Positions 61,301 through 64,000 of a stretch of DNA of 64,000 nucleotides are shown piece by piece. The stretch lies in the NCBI GenBank assembly GCA_030248195.1, contig JASAND010013532.1, forward strand, positions 1 to 64,000, given 5' to 3'. Within the stretch, counting starts at the first letter, position 1; every line of letters begins with the position of its first letter. Origin of the DNA: Trissonchulus latispiculum (Eukaryota; Nematoda; Enoplea; Enoplida; Ironidae). A program made the position numbers and the translations under genes. The notes below the pieces were generated by a model. It had not been told where the DNA came from. It did no database searches and was given only the letters and a program-made list of their open reading frames with translations.

Positions 61301-62772
61301 GCTTTTTGATGTTTTCATAAAGATCTTCGCAGGACATAGGATGGGGTTGTACAGTATTAAAATTTCTAAACTTCGTTTGACAATCCCATGTAATCAGTAG
61401 TAATGTTTGAACTTAATTAATTAACGGGAGAAGTTTTTCAACAAACATGTAATAATATGTAGGTACACATTCCGCTACGTAATGTCAAGTCAACTGCAAC
61501 ACGGTAATTGTGTAAAAACAATATCGATAATATAACAAGATAAATACGTGTTGACAAAAGAAAATGTTTTATGATACATCACTAATTTTACTATTGTAAG
61601 CACCATACATGTGCTTGGGGGGTTTGGGGGTCTCACTCCCAGACCTGGAGCTCACCCCCCTCCAGAATCCGGATTTTTCCGTTTTCTTTGGCAAAAAACC
61701 GCAAAAATCTGGTTTTCCGGCTGCCTCCACCCCCCGGTTCACCCCCCCCCCCCAAGAAACTCCCCTCCTGCACATGTCTGATAAGCACTCTTTATCGCAC
61801 GCATCTGATATCGTTATTCACTATAGGAGACTGCTAAATATATACCTACATACCGTTTGTACTTTTAGTAACACCAGCGAAGCAAAGATAGTGATTTTCT
61901 TCAACGATTTAAAATGGTTCACTTTCAATGAAGTTCCCATGGAGACGGTATGGTAGTCTGTTTACGATTTTTTCAAACAGCACATTTCGAAAGCTGAGGT
62001 TTAAAAATGCGTTCTAATATGGCTGGAGACGAATTAAGCACACAACAACAACTTGCTCACACTTTTGATTTTTACCTTTGCTACGGGCAATTCCACTGTA
62101 TATCCATCCATCCATCCATCCATGTTCTCAAAATAAACATATTCTCGTATAAAGCCTATTGAGCCGTTCATTTGGAAACGATCAGTACATATGCTTGGTT
62201 TGATTGTGCCTAGTTGACCGCTCTTTGTGTAGCCAAACGAATGCCCCTCTGGCCAGAGGTTTTCAGTCGCTGTAGTGACATCTGTCTCTCTTCCTTTATT
62301 TGTCATCCCCCTTAATTAAATATATCTCGATAGCATAGGCTAATGCAGAAGGTCTGCCAGTCCATGCCCCCCCCAGTCCACACAAGGTAAAAGCCCTACC
62401 GCCATCGGACTTTGGGTAGGAAAAAAATTGCCAAAAGAATTTTTTGTTGCAGATTTTGTTAAAATATGAGAAAATCAAAAATTTTAACAAAATTAGCGTT
62501 AATATCTTCGAAAATTTGCTTGGGGAAAGCCCCCCTCCCCTAGGATTCGACCCTATGTTAAGGTATACTCGACAGTATTACTATTTAAAATTAACCCAAC
62601 GTTACTTGGCTTTGCTAAGCCAGAAGCCTAATCATTGTTTTTATTTCAGATGGCCACGATGCTAAGTGATATTGGGTCCTCCTTGGGCGTATTTGTGGGG
62701 ATGTCAGTAATTTCTGTCCTGGAACTTTTTATAATTTCTGCTCAGCACATATCGTCAAAAATTGGGAAATAA
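31283..62772 (+). CDS. Giant chimeric DEG/ENaC-family gene (overall model, ~26 exons)
   Basis: The model joins exons whose phases agree across every junction except one near the 3' end. Predicted order: signal sequence; 12-Cys domain; Thr linker; Glu/Thr repeat; Pro/Ser/Thr 20-residue repeats; Gly-rich 12-residue repeats; DEG/ENaC ectodomain from the Cys-rich finger onward; second membrane helix with the pore motif; 15-residue cytosolic tail. It totals about 1,390 codons. DEG/ENaC proteins are trimeric Na+ channels with two helices, cytosolic ends and a large ectodomain. Here no first helix of the usual kind and no FPAVT-type post-helix segment was seen, so the signal sequence would either be cleaved (giving a type I protein) or serve as the first helix. 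Alternatively there are two genes, a secreted mucin-like one and a channel whose first exons were missed. The phase match from 50167 (phase 1) into 54853 favours one gene. Confidence 0.6.
32811..33091 (+). CDS. Exon 2: first half of the 12-Cys extracellular domain
   Basis: Entered in phase 1 after ggttttag and left in phase 0 before GTATGT. It encodes about 94 residues with six cysteines (AEDCSPTDRAIC, YDQLCHVY, FHDCVEEL, KPCIFDD). The G left by exon 1 plus CG gives Ala, so the two exons join in frame. The domain resembles Cys-rich secreted ectodomains of ecdysozoans (DUF19-like spacing), but no family is certain. Confidence 0.7.
33411..33450 (+). repeat. (AATCT)n microsatellite
   Basis: About eight tandem TCTAA pentanucleotides, 40 bases upstream of the exon 3 acceptor. 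Confidence 0.85.
33491..33830 (+). CDS. Exon 3: second half of the 12-Cys domain
   Basis: The acceptor is tgtatttcag and the donor GTAGGC. It enters in phase 0 and leaves in phase 1. It encodes 113 residues with six more cysteines (QFLCDEE, NIECIQS, LDECSQF, EEVCPHI, FGSCFAD, DRVCDEG, GMCEPGI), helical and acidic by composition. With exon 2 it forms a domain of about 200 residues with an even number of cysteines, as expected of a disulphide-bonded extracellular fold. Good third-position G/C bias compared with the introns. Confidence 0.75.
34130..34703. mobile_element. Palindromic foldback MITE, copy 2 (8-bp TSD GCAGGATG)
   Basis: A 574-bp palindrome in intron 3. The ends are GGGTCTTATCTCGTT plus a C run, and the inverse. 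GCAGGATG occurs at 34122-34129 and 34704-34711, a perfect 8-bp duplication. Arms carry CGACCACGCTGAGTTCAAAT and TCTGAAGTCCGTTTTTCGAT, nearly identical to copy 9710-10301. It probably inserted recently, because arm identity and the duplication are intact. Confidence 0.9.
34712..35951. other. Intron 3 remainder
   Basis: No exon recognised. Open stretches at 35198-35659 are G/C-richer but end without donors that fit the gene phase. Confidence 0.35.
35952..36035 (+). CDS. Exon 4: Thr-rich linker
   Basis: The acceptor is tttgtttcag and the donor GTAAGC. It is an 84-nt phase 1-1 exon. It encodes ETTPATKDITTEFAVDEP, then AVTVKSTVAT. High Thr and Val with no Cys suggests an O-glycosylated spacer. 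Confidence 0.65.
36600..36860. mobile_element. Truncated foldback copy (intron 4)
   Basis: One arm of the 9710-10301 family: GGGGCCAAGGGGAAGC, TTTTCTGGGGTGCTGAGCAC, TTCGATTCAGCTTTTCGTTA and the AAGCTTA-rich centre. The second arm is lost after about 30 bp (CAAATAAAAAGCTGACGAAA). Confidence 0.7.
36900..36980. mobile_element. Truncated MITE end (family of 21974-22394)
   Basis: AGAACAGAAGCTCTCTAGTAG, then TAATTATGCACTCTTG, resembles the right terminal repeat of the palindromic MITE at 21974-22394, with substitutions. Confidence 0.4.
37038..38003 (+). CDS. Exon 5: Glu/Thr repeat domain
   Basis: A 966-nt phase 1-1 exon between aatttag and GTAAGT. After TLTTETSSVEETEAE it encodes about 300 residues of ETEEE / TAEE / TDEE units with no aromatic or Cys residues. 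The charge is extremely negative, and threonines are regularly spaced, as in O-glycosylated mucin-like or ion-binding stalks. The repeat is built from GAAACTGAGGAA-type 12-mers. It is free of stops in several frames on both strands, so the correct frame is chosen by splice phase at both ends and by the flanking non-repeat peptide (GETSEGKS). Copy number is likely to vary. Confidence 0.75.
38610..38705 (+). repeat. Tandem 22-bp repeat, 3-4 copies
   Basis: CCAATTTTCTTACCCCTTGT plus GG is repeated in tandem in intron 5, preceded by diverged GGGCAATTTTCTTACCCC. C/G homopolymers follow at 38710-38750. Confidence 0.8.
39097..39960 (-). pseudogene. Gypsy integrase, near intact core
   Basis: The zinc-binding region (WWPGIDGIIRQF, DCSHCQQSQ) lies around 39790-39913, with a frame change into the core. 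The core has IHIAHLGPF/VVDSYS, TLVSDNGTCF and HHPQSNGIAERY, containing the Asp-Asp-Glu positions; the C-terminal part (KFRIGQPVWYKRY) is the usual beta-barrel start. The first catalytic Asp of the usual HIDF motif reads His here (CIHIAHLGPF), so the protein may be inactive. It belongs to the 38755-41801 element. Confidence 0.8.
40316..40683 (-). pseudogene. Gypsy protease-RNase H junction, reverse transcriptase deleted
   Basis: Reading on the minus strand, the aspartic protease active site LDTGASAS lies at about 40640-40665. Within about 15 codons it passes directly into the RNase H start LILACDASAYGAGAV. The protease C-terminus and the whole reverse transcriptase are absent. RNase H continues with a frameshift near 40500 (SQIEKEAYAIVFAIKRF, TLQTDHKPLTSL). 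The junction is an internal deletion. Confidence 0.8.
40852..41383 (-). pseudogene. Gypsy gag with zinc knuckle
   Basis: The gag region reads MERFRFHTAYQDKSEKLNDF and then RLIVGMANAGIQRKLL, typical of the retrotransposon gag fold. After a frameshift near 41090 come two Cys clusters (CDRCGSKNIRNHRC, CNNCGKIG), of which the second has lost its His. It is part of the 38755-41801 element. Confidence 0.8.
41927..41986 (+). CDS. Exon R1 (type A 20-residue repeat)
   Basis: A 60-nt phase 1-1 exon between gttttag and GTGAGC, encoding ITTPSLAVPSTTTISIQVP plus a Ser split across the junction. It directly follows exon 5 in phase (T plus CC gives Ser). The flanking intron sequence is shared with R3 and R5. 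Confidence 0.75.
42215..42274 (+). CDS. Exon R2 (type B repeat)
   Basis: 60 nt, phase 1-1, between tattgcag and GTGAGT, encoding VTTPSLAVPSITTPSIEAP. It shares exon and intron sequence with R4 and R6. Confidence 0.75.
42429..42488 (+). CDS. Exon R3 (type A repeat)
   Basis: 60 nt, phase 1-1, encoding ITTPSLAVPSITTPSIQVP. About 75 bases of the downstream intron (TTAATTAATGTCAAGAACTA, GGGATCTGTACGACATAGC) are nearly identical to those after R1 and R5. Confidence 0.75.
42700..42759 (+). CDS. Exon R4 (type B repeat)
   Basis: 60 nt, phase 1-1, encoding VTTPSLAVQTLTTPSIELP. Pro to Gln and Ser to Thr substitutions set it apart from R2 and R6. Confidence 0.75.
43004..43064 (+). pseudogene. Exon R5 (type A repeat), frameshifted
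   Basis: Splice sites are intact, but the exon is 61 nt: one extra base in GGCTGCTTCCGTC (the other copies read GGCTGTTCCGTC). The frame shifts after ITTPSLAA, and inclusion would break the protein downstream. Because all neighbours are phase 1-1, skipping R5 keeps the frame. It is either a dying exon or a sequence error. Confidence 0.7.
43140..43720. mobile_element. Insertion in the R5-R6 intron with GGGCCGGGC repeats
   Basis: The R5-R6 intron is about 780 bp, against ~210-230 bp for R1-R2 and R3-R4. The extra DNA is AT-rich and ends in a 130-bp tract (43559-43690) with four copies of a GGGCCGGGCCGAGCGGG word. Similar G/C words mark the ends of the hAT-like element at 6872-7714, so this is probably a related, truncated element. 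Confidence 0.5.
43846..43905 (+). CDS. Exon R6 (type B repeat)
   Basis: 60 nt, phase 1-1, between gttgcag and GTGAGT, encoding VTTPSLAVPSITTPSIEVP. Nearly identical to R2. Confidence 0.75.
44095..44154 (+). CDS. Exon R7 (repeat)
   Basis: 60 nt, phase 1-1, between gtttcag and GTGAGT, encoding ITNPSLAVPSITTPSIPGP. The flanking introns no longer match the R1-R6 unit, so this is an older duplicate. Confidence 0.7.
44155..47690. other. Long intron between R7 and R8
   Basis: Contains a TTTTTGATTTT/AAAATCAAAAATC palindromic run (44555-44625), a possible decayed repeat exon near 45120, and an open acceptor-linked stretch at 45792-45976. Two copies of CGTATACTCCGTAT (near 45980 and 46819) flank about 840 bp of non-coding, partly G/C-rich DNA (46020-46330), possibly a retroposon. 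An (AATT)n run lies at 46475-46493. No certain exon. Confidence 0.4.
47691..47750 (+). CDS. Exon R8 (repeat)
   Basis: 60 nt, phase 1-1, between cattttag and GTGAGT, encoding VTTPSLAVPPTATQSVPLP. The junction residue becomes Tyr or Asp rather than Ser because this exon begins AT. Confidence 0.7.
48018..48077 (+). CDS. Exon R9 (repeat)
   Basis: 60 nt, phase 1-1, between acatttag and GTGAGC, encoding LTAPSVAGPHITTPKVPPP. Confidence 0.7.
48307..48372 (+). CDS. Exon R10 (diverged repeat)
   Basis: 66 nt, phase 1-1, between atttcag and the weaker donor GTGGGT. It encodes LKTLSPADSPISGPNAPQDM plus P, keeping the Pro/Ser spacing but little identity. Confidence 0.55.
48373..50110. other. Intron between R10 and R11
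   Basis: No exon recognised. CTGCTGCAGCAGGAAT near 48972 is a short palindrome. Confidence 0.35.
50111..50167 (+). CDS. Exon R11 (diverged repeat)
   Basis: 57 nt, phase 1-1, between cgtttcag and GTAAGT, encoding IKAPSLTFPAVENPGSMP. Its C plus AG of the next exon gives Gln, so it joins the Gly-rich exon in frame. Confidence 0.6.
50273..51206. mobile_element. Foldback element made of CATATGCATATG palindromes
   Basis: Both ~225-bp arms (50273-50500 and 50985-51206) hold six or seven ~28-bp units of the CCCATATGCATATGGGGCAAG type; each unit is itself a palindrome. The arms are inverted copies of each other, starting from GTGTATAATTG words. The interior has a ~90-bp segment (ATTTAAGCCTAAATTATCATCG) twice in direct order (about 50685 and 50805) and once inverted (about 50905-50985). 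It lies in the intron before the Gly-rich exon. Confidence 0.8.
52080..53121 (-). mobile_element. Ty1/copia retrotransposon fragment (gag to protease), antisense
   Basis: On the minus strand: a copia gag start (IDKCDGTNYPMSKFKMQMLL, LWGFVEGTEAL) near 52920-53090; the gag middle part (EDLVTILLSSLPDSYNNLI, LQQEAKRKES) at 52436-52729; a zinc knuckle (CFKCNKPGH) near 52415-52440; and protease-like sequence further on to about 52140. Stops and frameshifts separate the parts. Integrase, reverse transcriptase and LTRs were not seen. It lies within the intron before the Gly-rich exon. Confidence 0.75.
53122..54852. other. Intron before the Gly-rich exon
   Basis: No exon or first membrane helix was recognised on the + strand, although this is where a conventional channel N-terminus would be expected. 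GGACCGCTTAGCAACATTGTA is partly duplicated at 53595-53630. Confidence 0.4.
54853..55670 (+). CDS. Gly/Asn/Leu-rich repeat exon
   Basis: 818 nt between tgttgcag and GTAAGA, entered in phase 1 and left in phase 0. It encodes 272 residues: an acidic start (IKDNGDFEDFGSIGDSGN), three GGNLGDAEKL units, then about 13 copies of a 12-residue repeat (GDNGSLGGTGNL and variants) encoded by a 36-bp minisatellite. It ends in a non-repeat acidic helix (EEFQKEVDGLMSFMEDFM). The repeat frame is fixed by both flanks. The reverse strand is also open (a Pro/Phe-rich shadow) and is not considered real. Probably a flexible or beta-solenoid-like extracellular spacer. Confidence 0.75.
55671..56873. other. Intron between the Gly-rich and first channel exons
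   Basis: No exon recognised. A poly-phase GGATATAGGGCTAGGAAGTA repeat lies near 55876-55910. Confidence 0.35.
56874..57061 (+). CDS. Channel exon 1: start of the DEG/ENaC ectodomain
   Basis: 188 nt between tgcttcag and GTATGT, phase 0 to 2. It encodes GDRFRHNPPNPPPNQLSLET, then a helix (FREMLAIIAANMSQEEL) and LVSSCSWNGVVQPC. The last part is the family hallmark Cys-x-x-Asn-Gly-x-x-x-Cys, which precedes the GxCYTFN motif. The FPAVT-type strand that normally lies 60-100 residues earlier is not present. Confidence 0.8.
57678..57784 (+). CDS. Channel exon 2: YGxCFTFN motif
   Basis: 107 nt between atttcag and GTTAGT, phase 2 to 1. It encodes LFVSKMLSPIYGSCFTFNNA, a close match to the conserved Tyr-Gly-x-Cys-[YF]-x-Phe-Asn motif of the DEG/ENaC palm, then a basic/acidic stretch. 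Confidence 0.85.
58096..58256 (+). CDS. Channel exon 3: palm/thumb segment
   Basis: 161 nt between caattttag and GTGAGT, phase 1 to 0. It encodes GLQATMKLHPGSYLPYVSTA, then SMKILITSPRHYPSL and AVAGQITAFAMIM. It matches the family pattern G-L-x3-L ... Y-x-P ... (V/I)-x-I-(H/T)-x-P ... P ... G. The acceptor was chosen because only it continues the phase of exon 57678-57784. Confidence 0.8.
59437..59535 (+). CDS. Channel exon 4
   Basis: 99 nt, phase 0-0, between gattttag and GTAAGT. It encodes TTVVQVNRRNAPCASDNAIL and EFANFPTSKWSAV. The Pro-x-Cys pattern is at the position of the conserved LPxPYxxC. Confidence 0.7.
60028..60136 (+). CDS. Channel exon 5: Cys-rich thumb
   Basis: 109 nt, phase 0 to 1, after ttggtag. 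It encodes GCEVLSVQHEKIKACGCADS and ends NSTACTNPTQ. The ACGC pair is the family's Cys-x-Cys. The usual upstream partner of the C-x3-C pair is not encoded in exon 4; a very small exon near 59930 could supply it, but no phase-consistent candidate was found. Confidence 0.7.
60176..60200 (+). repeat. (TTA)n microsatellite
   Basis: Seven to eight TTA triplets in the intron after channel exon 5. Confidence 0.85.
60418..60484 (+). CDS. Channel exon 6: Cys-x-x-Pro-Cys
   Basis: 67 nt, phase 1 to 2, between tatttag and GTAACA. It encodes LKCLQNYTDTHPETNTDCMP plus PCR. C-M-P-P-C matches the family C-L-P-P-C motif, with Cys pairing to the previous exon's Cys likely. Confidence 0.8.
60652..60715 (+). 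CDS. Channel exon 7: Y-x3-T-x-S-x3-WP
   Basis: 64 nt, phase 2 to 0, between gtttccag and GTTAGT. It encodes QEYFRTITTSLKWPAINAIV plus S. This matches the conserved (Y)-x-(T/V)-x-x-S-x-x-x-W-P strand that follows the CPPC motif. Confidence 0.8.
60716..61868. other. Interval holding a presumed missing exon
   Basis: Exon 7 ends in phase 0, while the next exon's natural acceptor needs phase 2. Family members have about 20 more residues here, so a small exon is expected. No single candidate fits both phase and length. A C/G-rich hairpin at 61607-61783 (CATGTGCTTGGGGGG against CCCCAAG ... CTGCACATG) lies in this interval and is probably a small MITE. Confidence 0.45.
61869..61947 (+). CDS. Channel exon 8: pre-helix strand
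   Basis: 79 nt between acttttag and GTATGG, left in phase 0. It encodes NTSEAKIVIFFNDLKWFTFN and EVPMET. It corresponds to the N-x-(A)-x-(L/I)-x-(V/I)-(Y/F)-F strand just before the second membrane helix. A phase-0 acceptor at gcaaag (61888) would shorten it and would remove the phase conflict with exon 7, but it has a poor pyrimidine tract. Confidence 0.7.
62100..62125 (+). repeat. (CCAT)n microsatellite
   Basis: Six tandem ATCC tetranucleotides in the last intron. Confidence 0.85.
62650..62772 (+). CDS. Channel exon 9: pore helix and C-terminus
   Basis: 123 nt with the stop TAA at 62770-62772, after ttatttcag. It encodes MATMLSDIGSSLGVFVGMSV, then ISVLELFIISAQHISSKIGK. LSDIGxxLGxFxGxSxxSxxEL is the DEG/ENaC signature of the second helix. 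Gly-Met-Ser stands at the Gly-x-Ser selectivity filter, so permeation could be retained. The cytosolic tail after the helix is only about 10-15 residues. Following signals: AATAAA at 62768-62773 overlapping the stop, and ATTAAA at 62807-62812. Confidence 0.88.
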   Translation: MATMLSDIGSSLGVFVGMSVISVLELFIISAQHISSKIGK

Positions 62773-62806
62773 ACGTACATGTCGCGATCATTCAAATACA
62801 AATTTT

Positions 62807-62812
62807 ATTAAA
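62807..62812 (+). terminator. Candidate poly(A) signal of the DEG/ENaC-type gene
   Basis: ATTAAA, 35 bases after the stop, followed by a T-rich stretch. Confidence 0.45.
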
Positions 62813-62984
62813 CTTTTTTATTATCTTATTTTGGAAATCATTGTCAGTTTCTAATAAATTATATATCTTGTGTCTTGTCTCTGTTCCCATCCTAGATTAG
62901 ATTGAACTATTATTATGGAAATTTGAGGAAAGTTATTCACATTTTTAAAATCGCAACTTAAAAATTCTGCCGTCTCTGGGTCAC

Positions 62985-63280
62985 ACATTTGTAGCGCTTC
63001 TACCAGGGCTGGCGGACCAAAAAGAAGATCGAGCACACACACAGGAAGCGTCAGGCACACTCGTACCACGAAACCAGAAACTAGAAGAGAGAAGGGAAGA
63101 AAAGGTTCAGCTTTTCACTCACCACTGAAAGTAAAGAATTTGTCCCGCCCGAACCACGACCCTTCTGCGCCGGAGTCAGGCATGCTCGTCACCACACCAC
63201 GGGACCATCAGCTGAACTCCCATATCAAGTTTACCAATCTTTTCCTATGCCTGCTTCCCTTACATCTTTCCCGGGTTTTC
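62985..63280 (-). mobile_element. tRNA-derived SINE (family 2), copy 2
   Basis: Inverted relative to copy 18092-18359. On the minus strand the order is: AAGCAGGCATAGGAAAAGAT, GAGTTCAGCTGATGGTCCCG, an A-box (TGGTGTGGTGACGAGCA), a B-box region that is shortened (CGTGGTTCGGGC), AGTGGTGAGTGAAAAGC, the Cys-Pro-type body, and the end GCGCTACA at 62993. Its 3' end touches the 3' flank of the DEG/ENaC-type gene. Confidence 0.8.
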
Positions 63281-63481
63281 TTTAAGACGCGTCCTGCGGC
63301 TTACTCAGCTCAGAATCGTACCGAGAGCGCATCCAGGGCATTCTGAGCCCAAGGGATCCGTGCTCCCCCACACACGTTCGAGACACCTTTAGATCCAACC
63401 AACCAGAAGCAACTACGGGGGAACAGGAACCTGGATCTTTAGGACTTTCACTCTACCAGCCGTCCATCCTGGCAGCCTAAT

Positions 63482-63757
63482 GTAGCGCTTCTACTTGGCT
63501 GGAGGATCAAAAAGCAGACCGAGGACAAGCCCGAACGGGAGGCGTCAGGCACCCTCTTACCCACGAAGCCAGGACCTAAAGAAGAGAAGAAAGGAGGTTC
63601 AACTTTTCACGCACCACTGAAAGTAAAGAATTGTCTCGCCGGGGATCGAACCACGGCCCTTCTGCTCCGAGTCAGACATGCTCATCACTACACCACGGGA
63701 CCATCAGCTGAACTCACATATCAGGCTTATCAATCTTTTCCTATGCCTGCTTCCATT
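63482..63757 (-). mobile_element. tRNA-derived SINE (family 2), copy 3
   Basis: The best-preserved Pol III promoter of the three: A-box TGGTGTAGTGATGAGCA and B-box GGTTCGATCCCCGG, read on the minus strand. It has the same head (GGCATAGGAAAAGATTGATA) and the same end (AGAAGCGCTACA). It lies in tandem with copy 2 after a 200-bp spacer. Confidence 0.85.
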
Positions 63758-63820
63758 ACACATTGCATTACTCTATCCTAATCTCCACAAGTTCTAGGGA
63801 GCATTTACACTTTTGAATTG

Positions 63821-63986
63821 GTTTTAACATCGGCCATTTCACTGAAAAGGTCCGCTTTGCGAAAACTTCTCTCAACGCTTGGAACGATGTTTAGTCAAAA
63901 CGATCTGGAGCAAATTTGGTTCAATTTCAAAAAAGCAGAGTTTGTGATTTCCAACCTAAGCCAGCCAAAAACAAAAAAAAGGATTT
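63821..63986 (+). pseudogene. Possible first ectodomain exon of a tandem DEG/ENaC paralogue (partial)
   Basis: An open frame reads ISLKRSALRKLLSTLGTMFS, then QNDLEQIWFNFKKAEFVIS. It aligns with channel exon 1 of the large gene (LSLETAFREMLAIIAANMSQEELAKM): ISL/LSL, an R-x-x-L helix, then (M/F)-S-Q-(N/E)-(D/E)-L. A TGA occurs at 63984-63986, just after an A8 run and shortly before a good donor (GTATGT at 63993). A one-base change in the A run would remove it. The window ends before the downstream motifs, so it may be a real exon, a pseudogene or chance. Confidence 0.35.
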
Positions 63987-64000
63987 GATCTGGTATGTAA

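Overview
This is a eukaryotic, metazoan window. It is AT-rich, gene-poor and intron-rich, with GT-AG splice sites and several kinds of transposable element. Nothing prokaryotic is visible. The extracellular Cys-rich domain, the DEG/ENaC channel family, a short-acceptor exon 1 and the tRNA-derived SINEs fit an invertebrate, most likely an ecdysozoan. The species cannot be named from the sequence.

Layout. 0-28 kb is intergenic and built mostly from decayed mobile DNA: two retroviral-type integrase relics (10-600 and 17.56-18.05 kb), a 618-bp SINE with a 12-bp target duplication, and a series of long palindromic (foldback) MITEs. One MITE family has three copies flanked by 8-bp target duplications, which points to hAT-type mobilisation. 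A small Cys-rich secreted-peptide candidate lies at about 12.7-12.9 kb. A single-exon globin lies at 28235-28951.

31.28-62.77 kb is best explained as one split gene on the + strand, with about 26 exons and roughly 1,390 codons. The model was built by matching splice sites and reading phase exon by exon. In order the exons encode: a signal peptide or signal anchor; a 12-cysteine domain; a Thr-rich linker; a roughly 320-residue Glu/Thr repeat; an array of 20-residue Pro/Ser/Thr repeats, one per 60-nt exon and made by tandem duplication of an exon pair; a Gly/Asn/Leu 12-residue repeat exon; and the finger/thumb/palm region and second membrane helix of a DEG/ENaC (amiloride-sensitive sodium channel) protein. 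The usual first membrane helix and the conserved segment just after it were not found. They appear to be replaced by the signal sequence and a giant mucin-like stalk. This is the most unusual system in the window.

The introns of this gene carry antisense remnants of a Ty3/gypsy element (38.8-41.8 kb, reverse transcriptase deleted, protease fused to RNase H) and a Ty1/copia element (52.1-53.1 kb), plus foldback elements. Two antisense copies of a second SINE family follow the gene. The last 160 bases contain an open stretch resembling the first DEG/ENaC exon, so a tandem paralogue may begin there and run off the window. All gene models are by eye; no transcript or database evidence was available.
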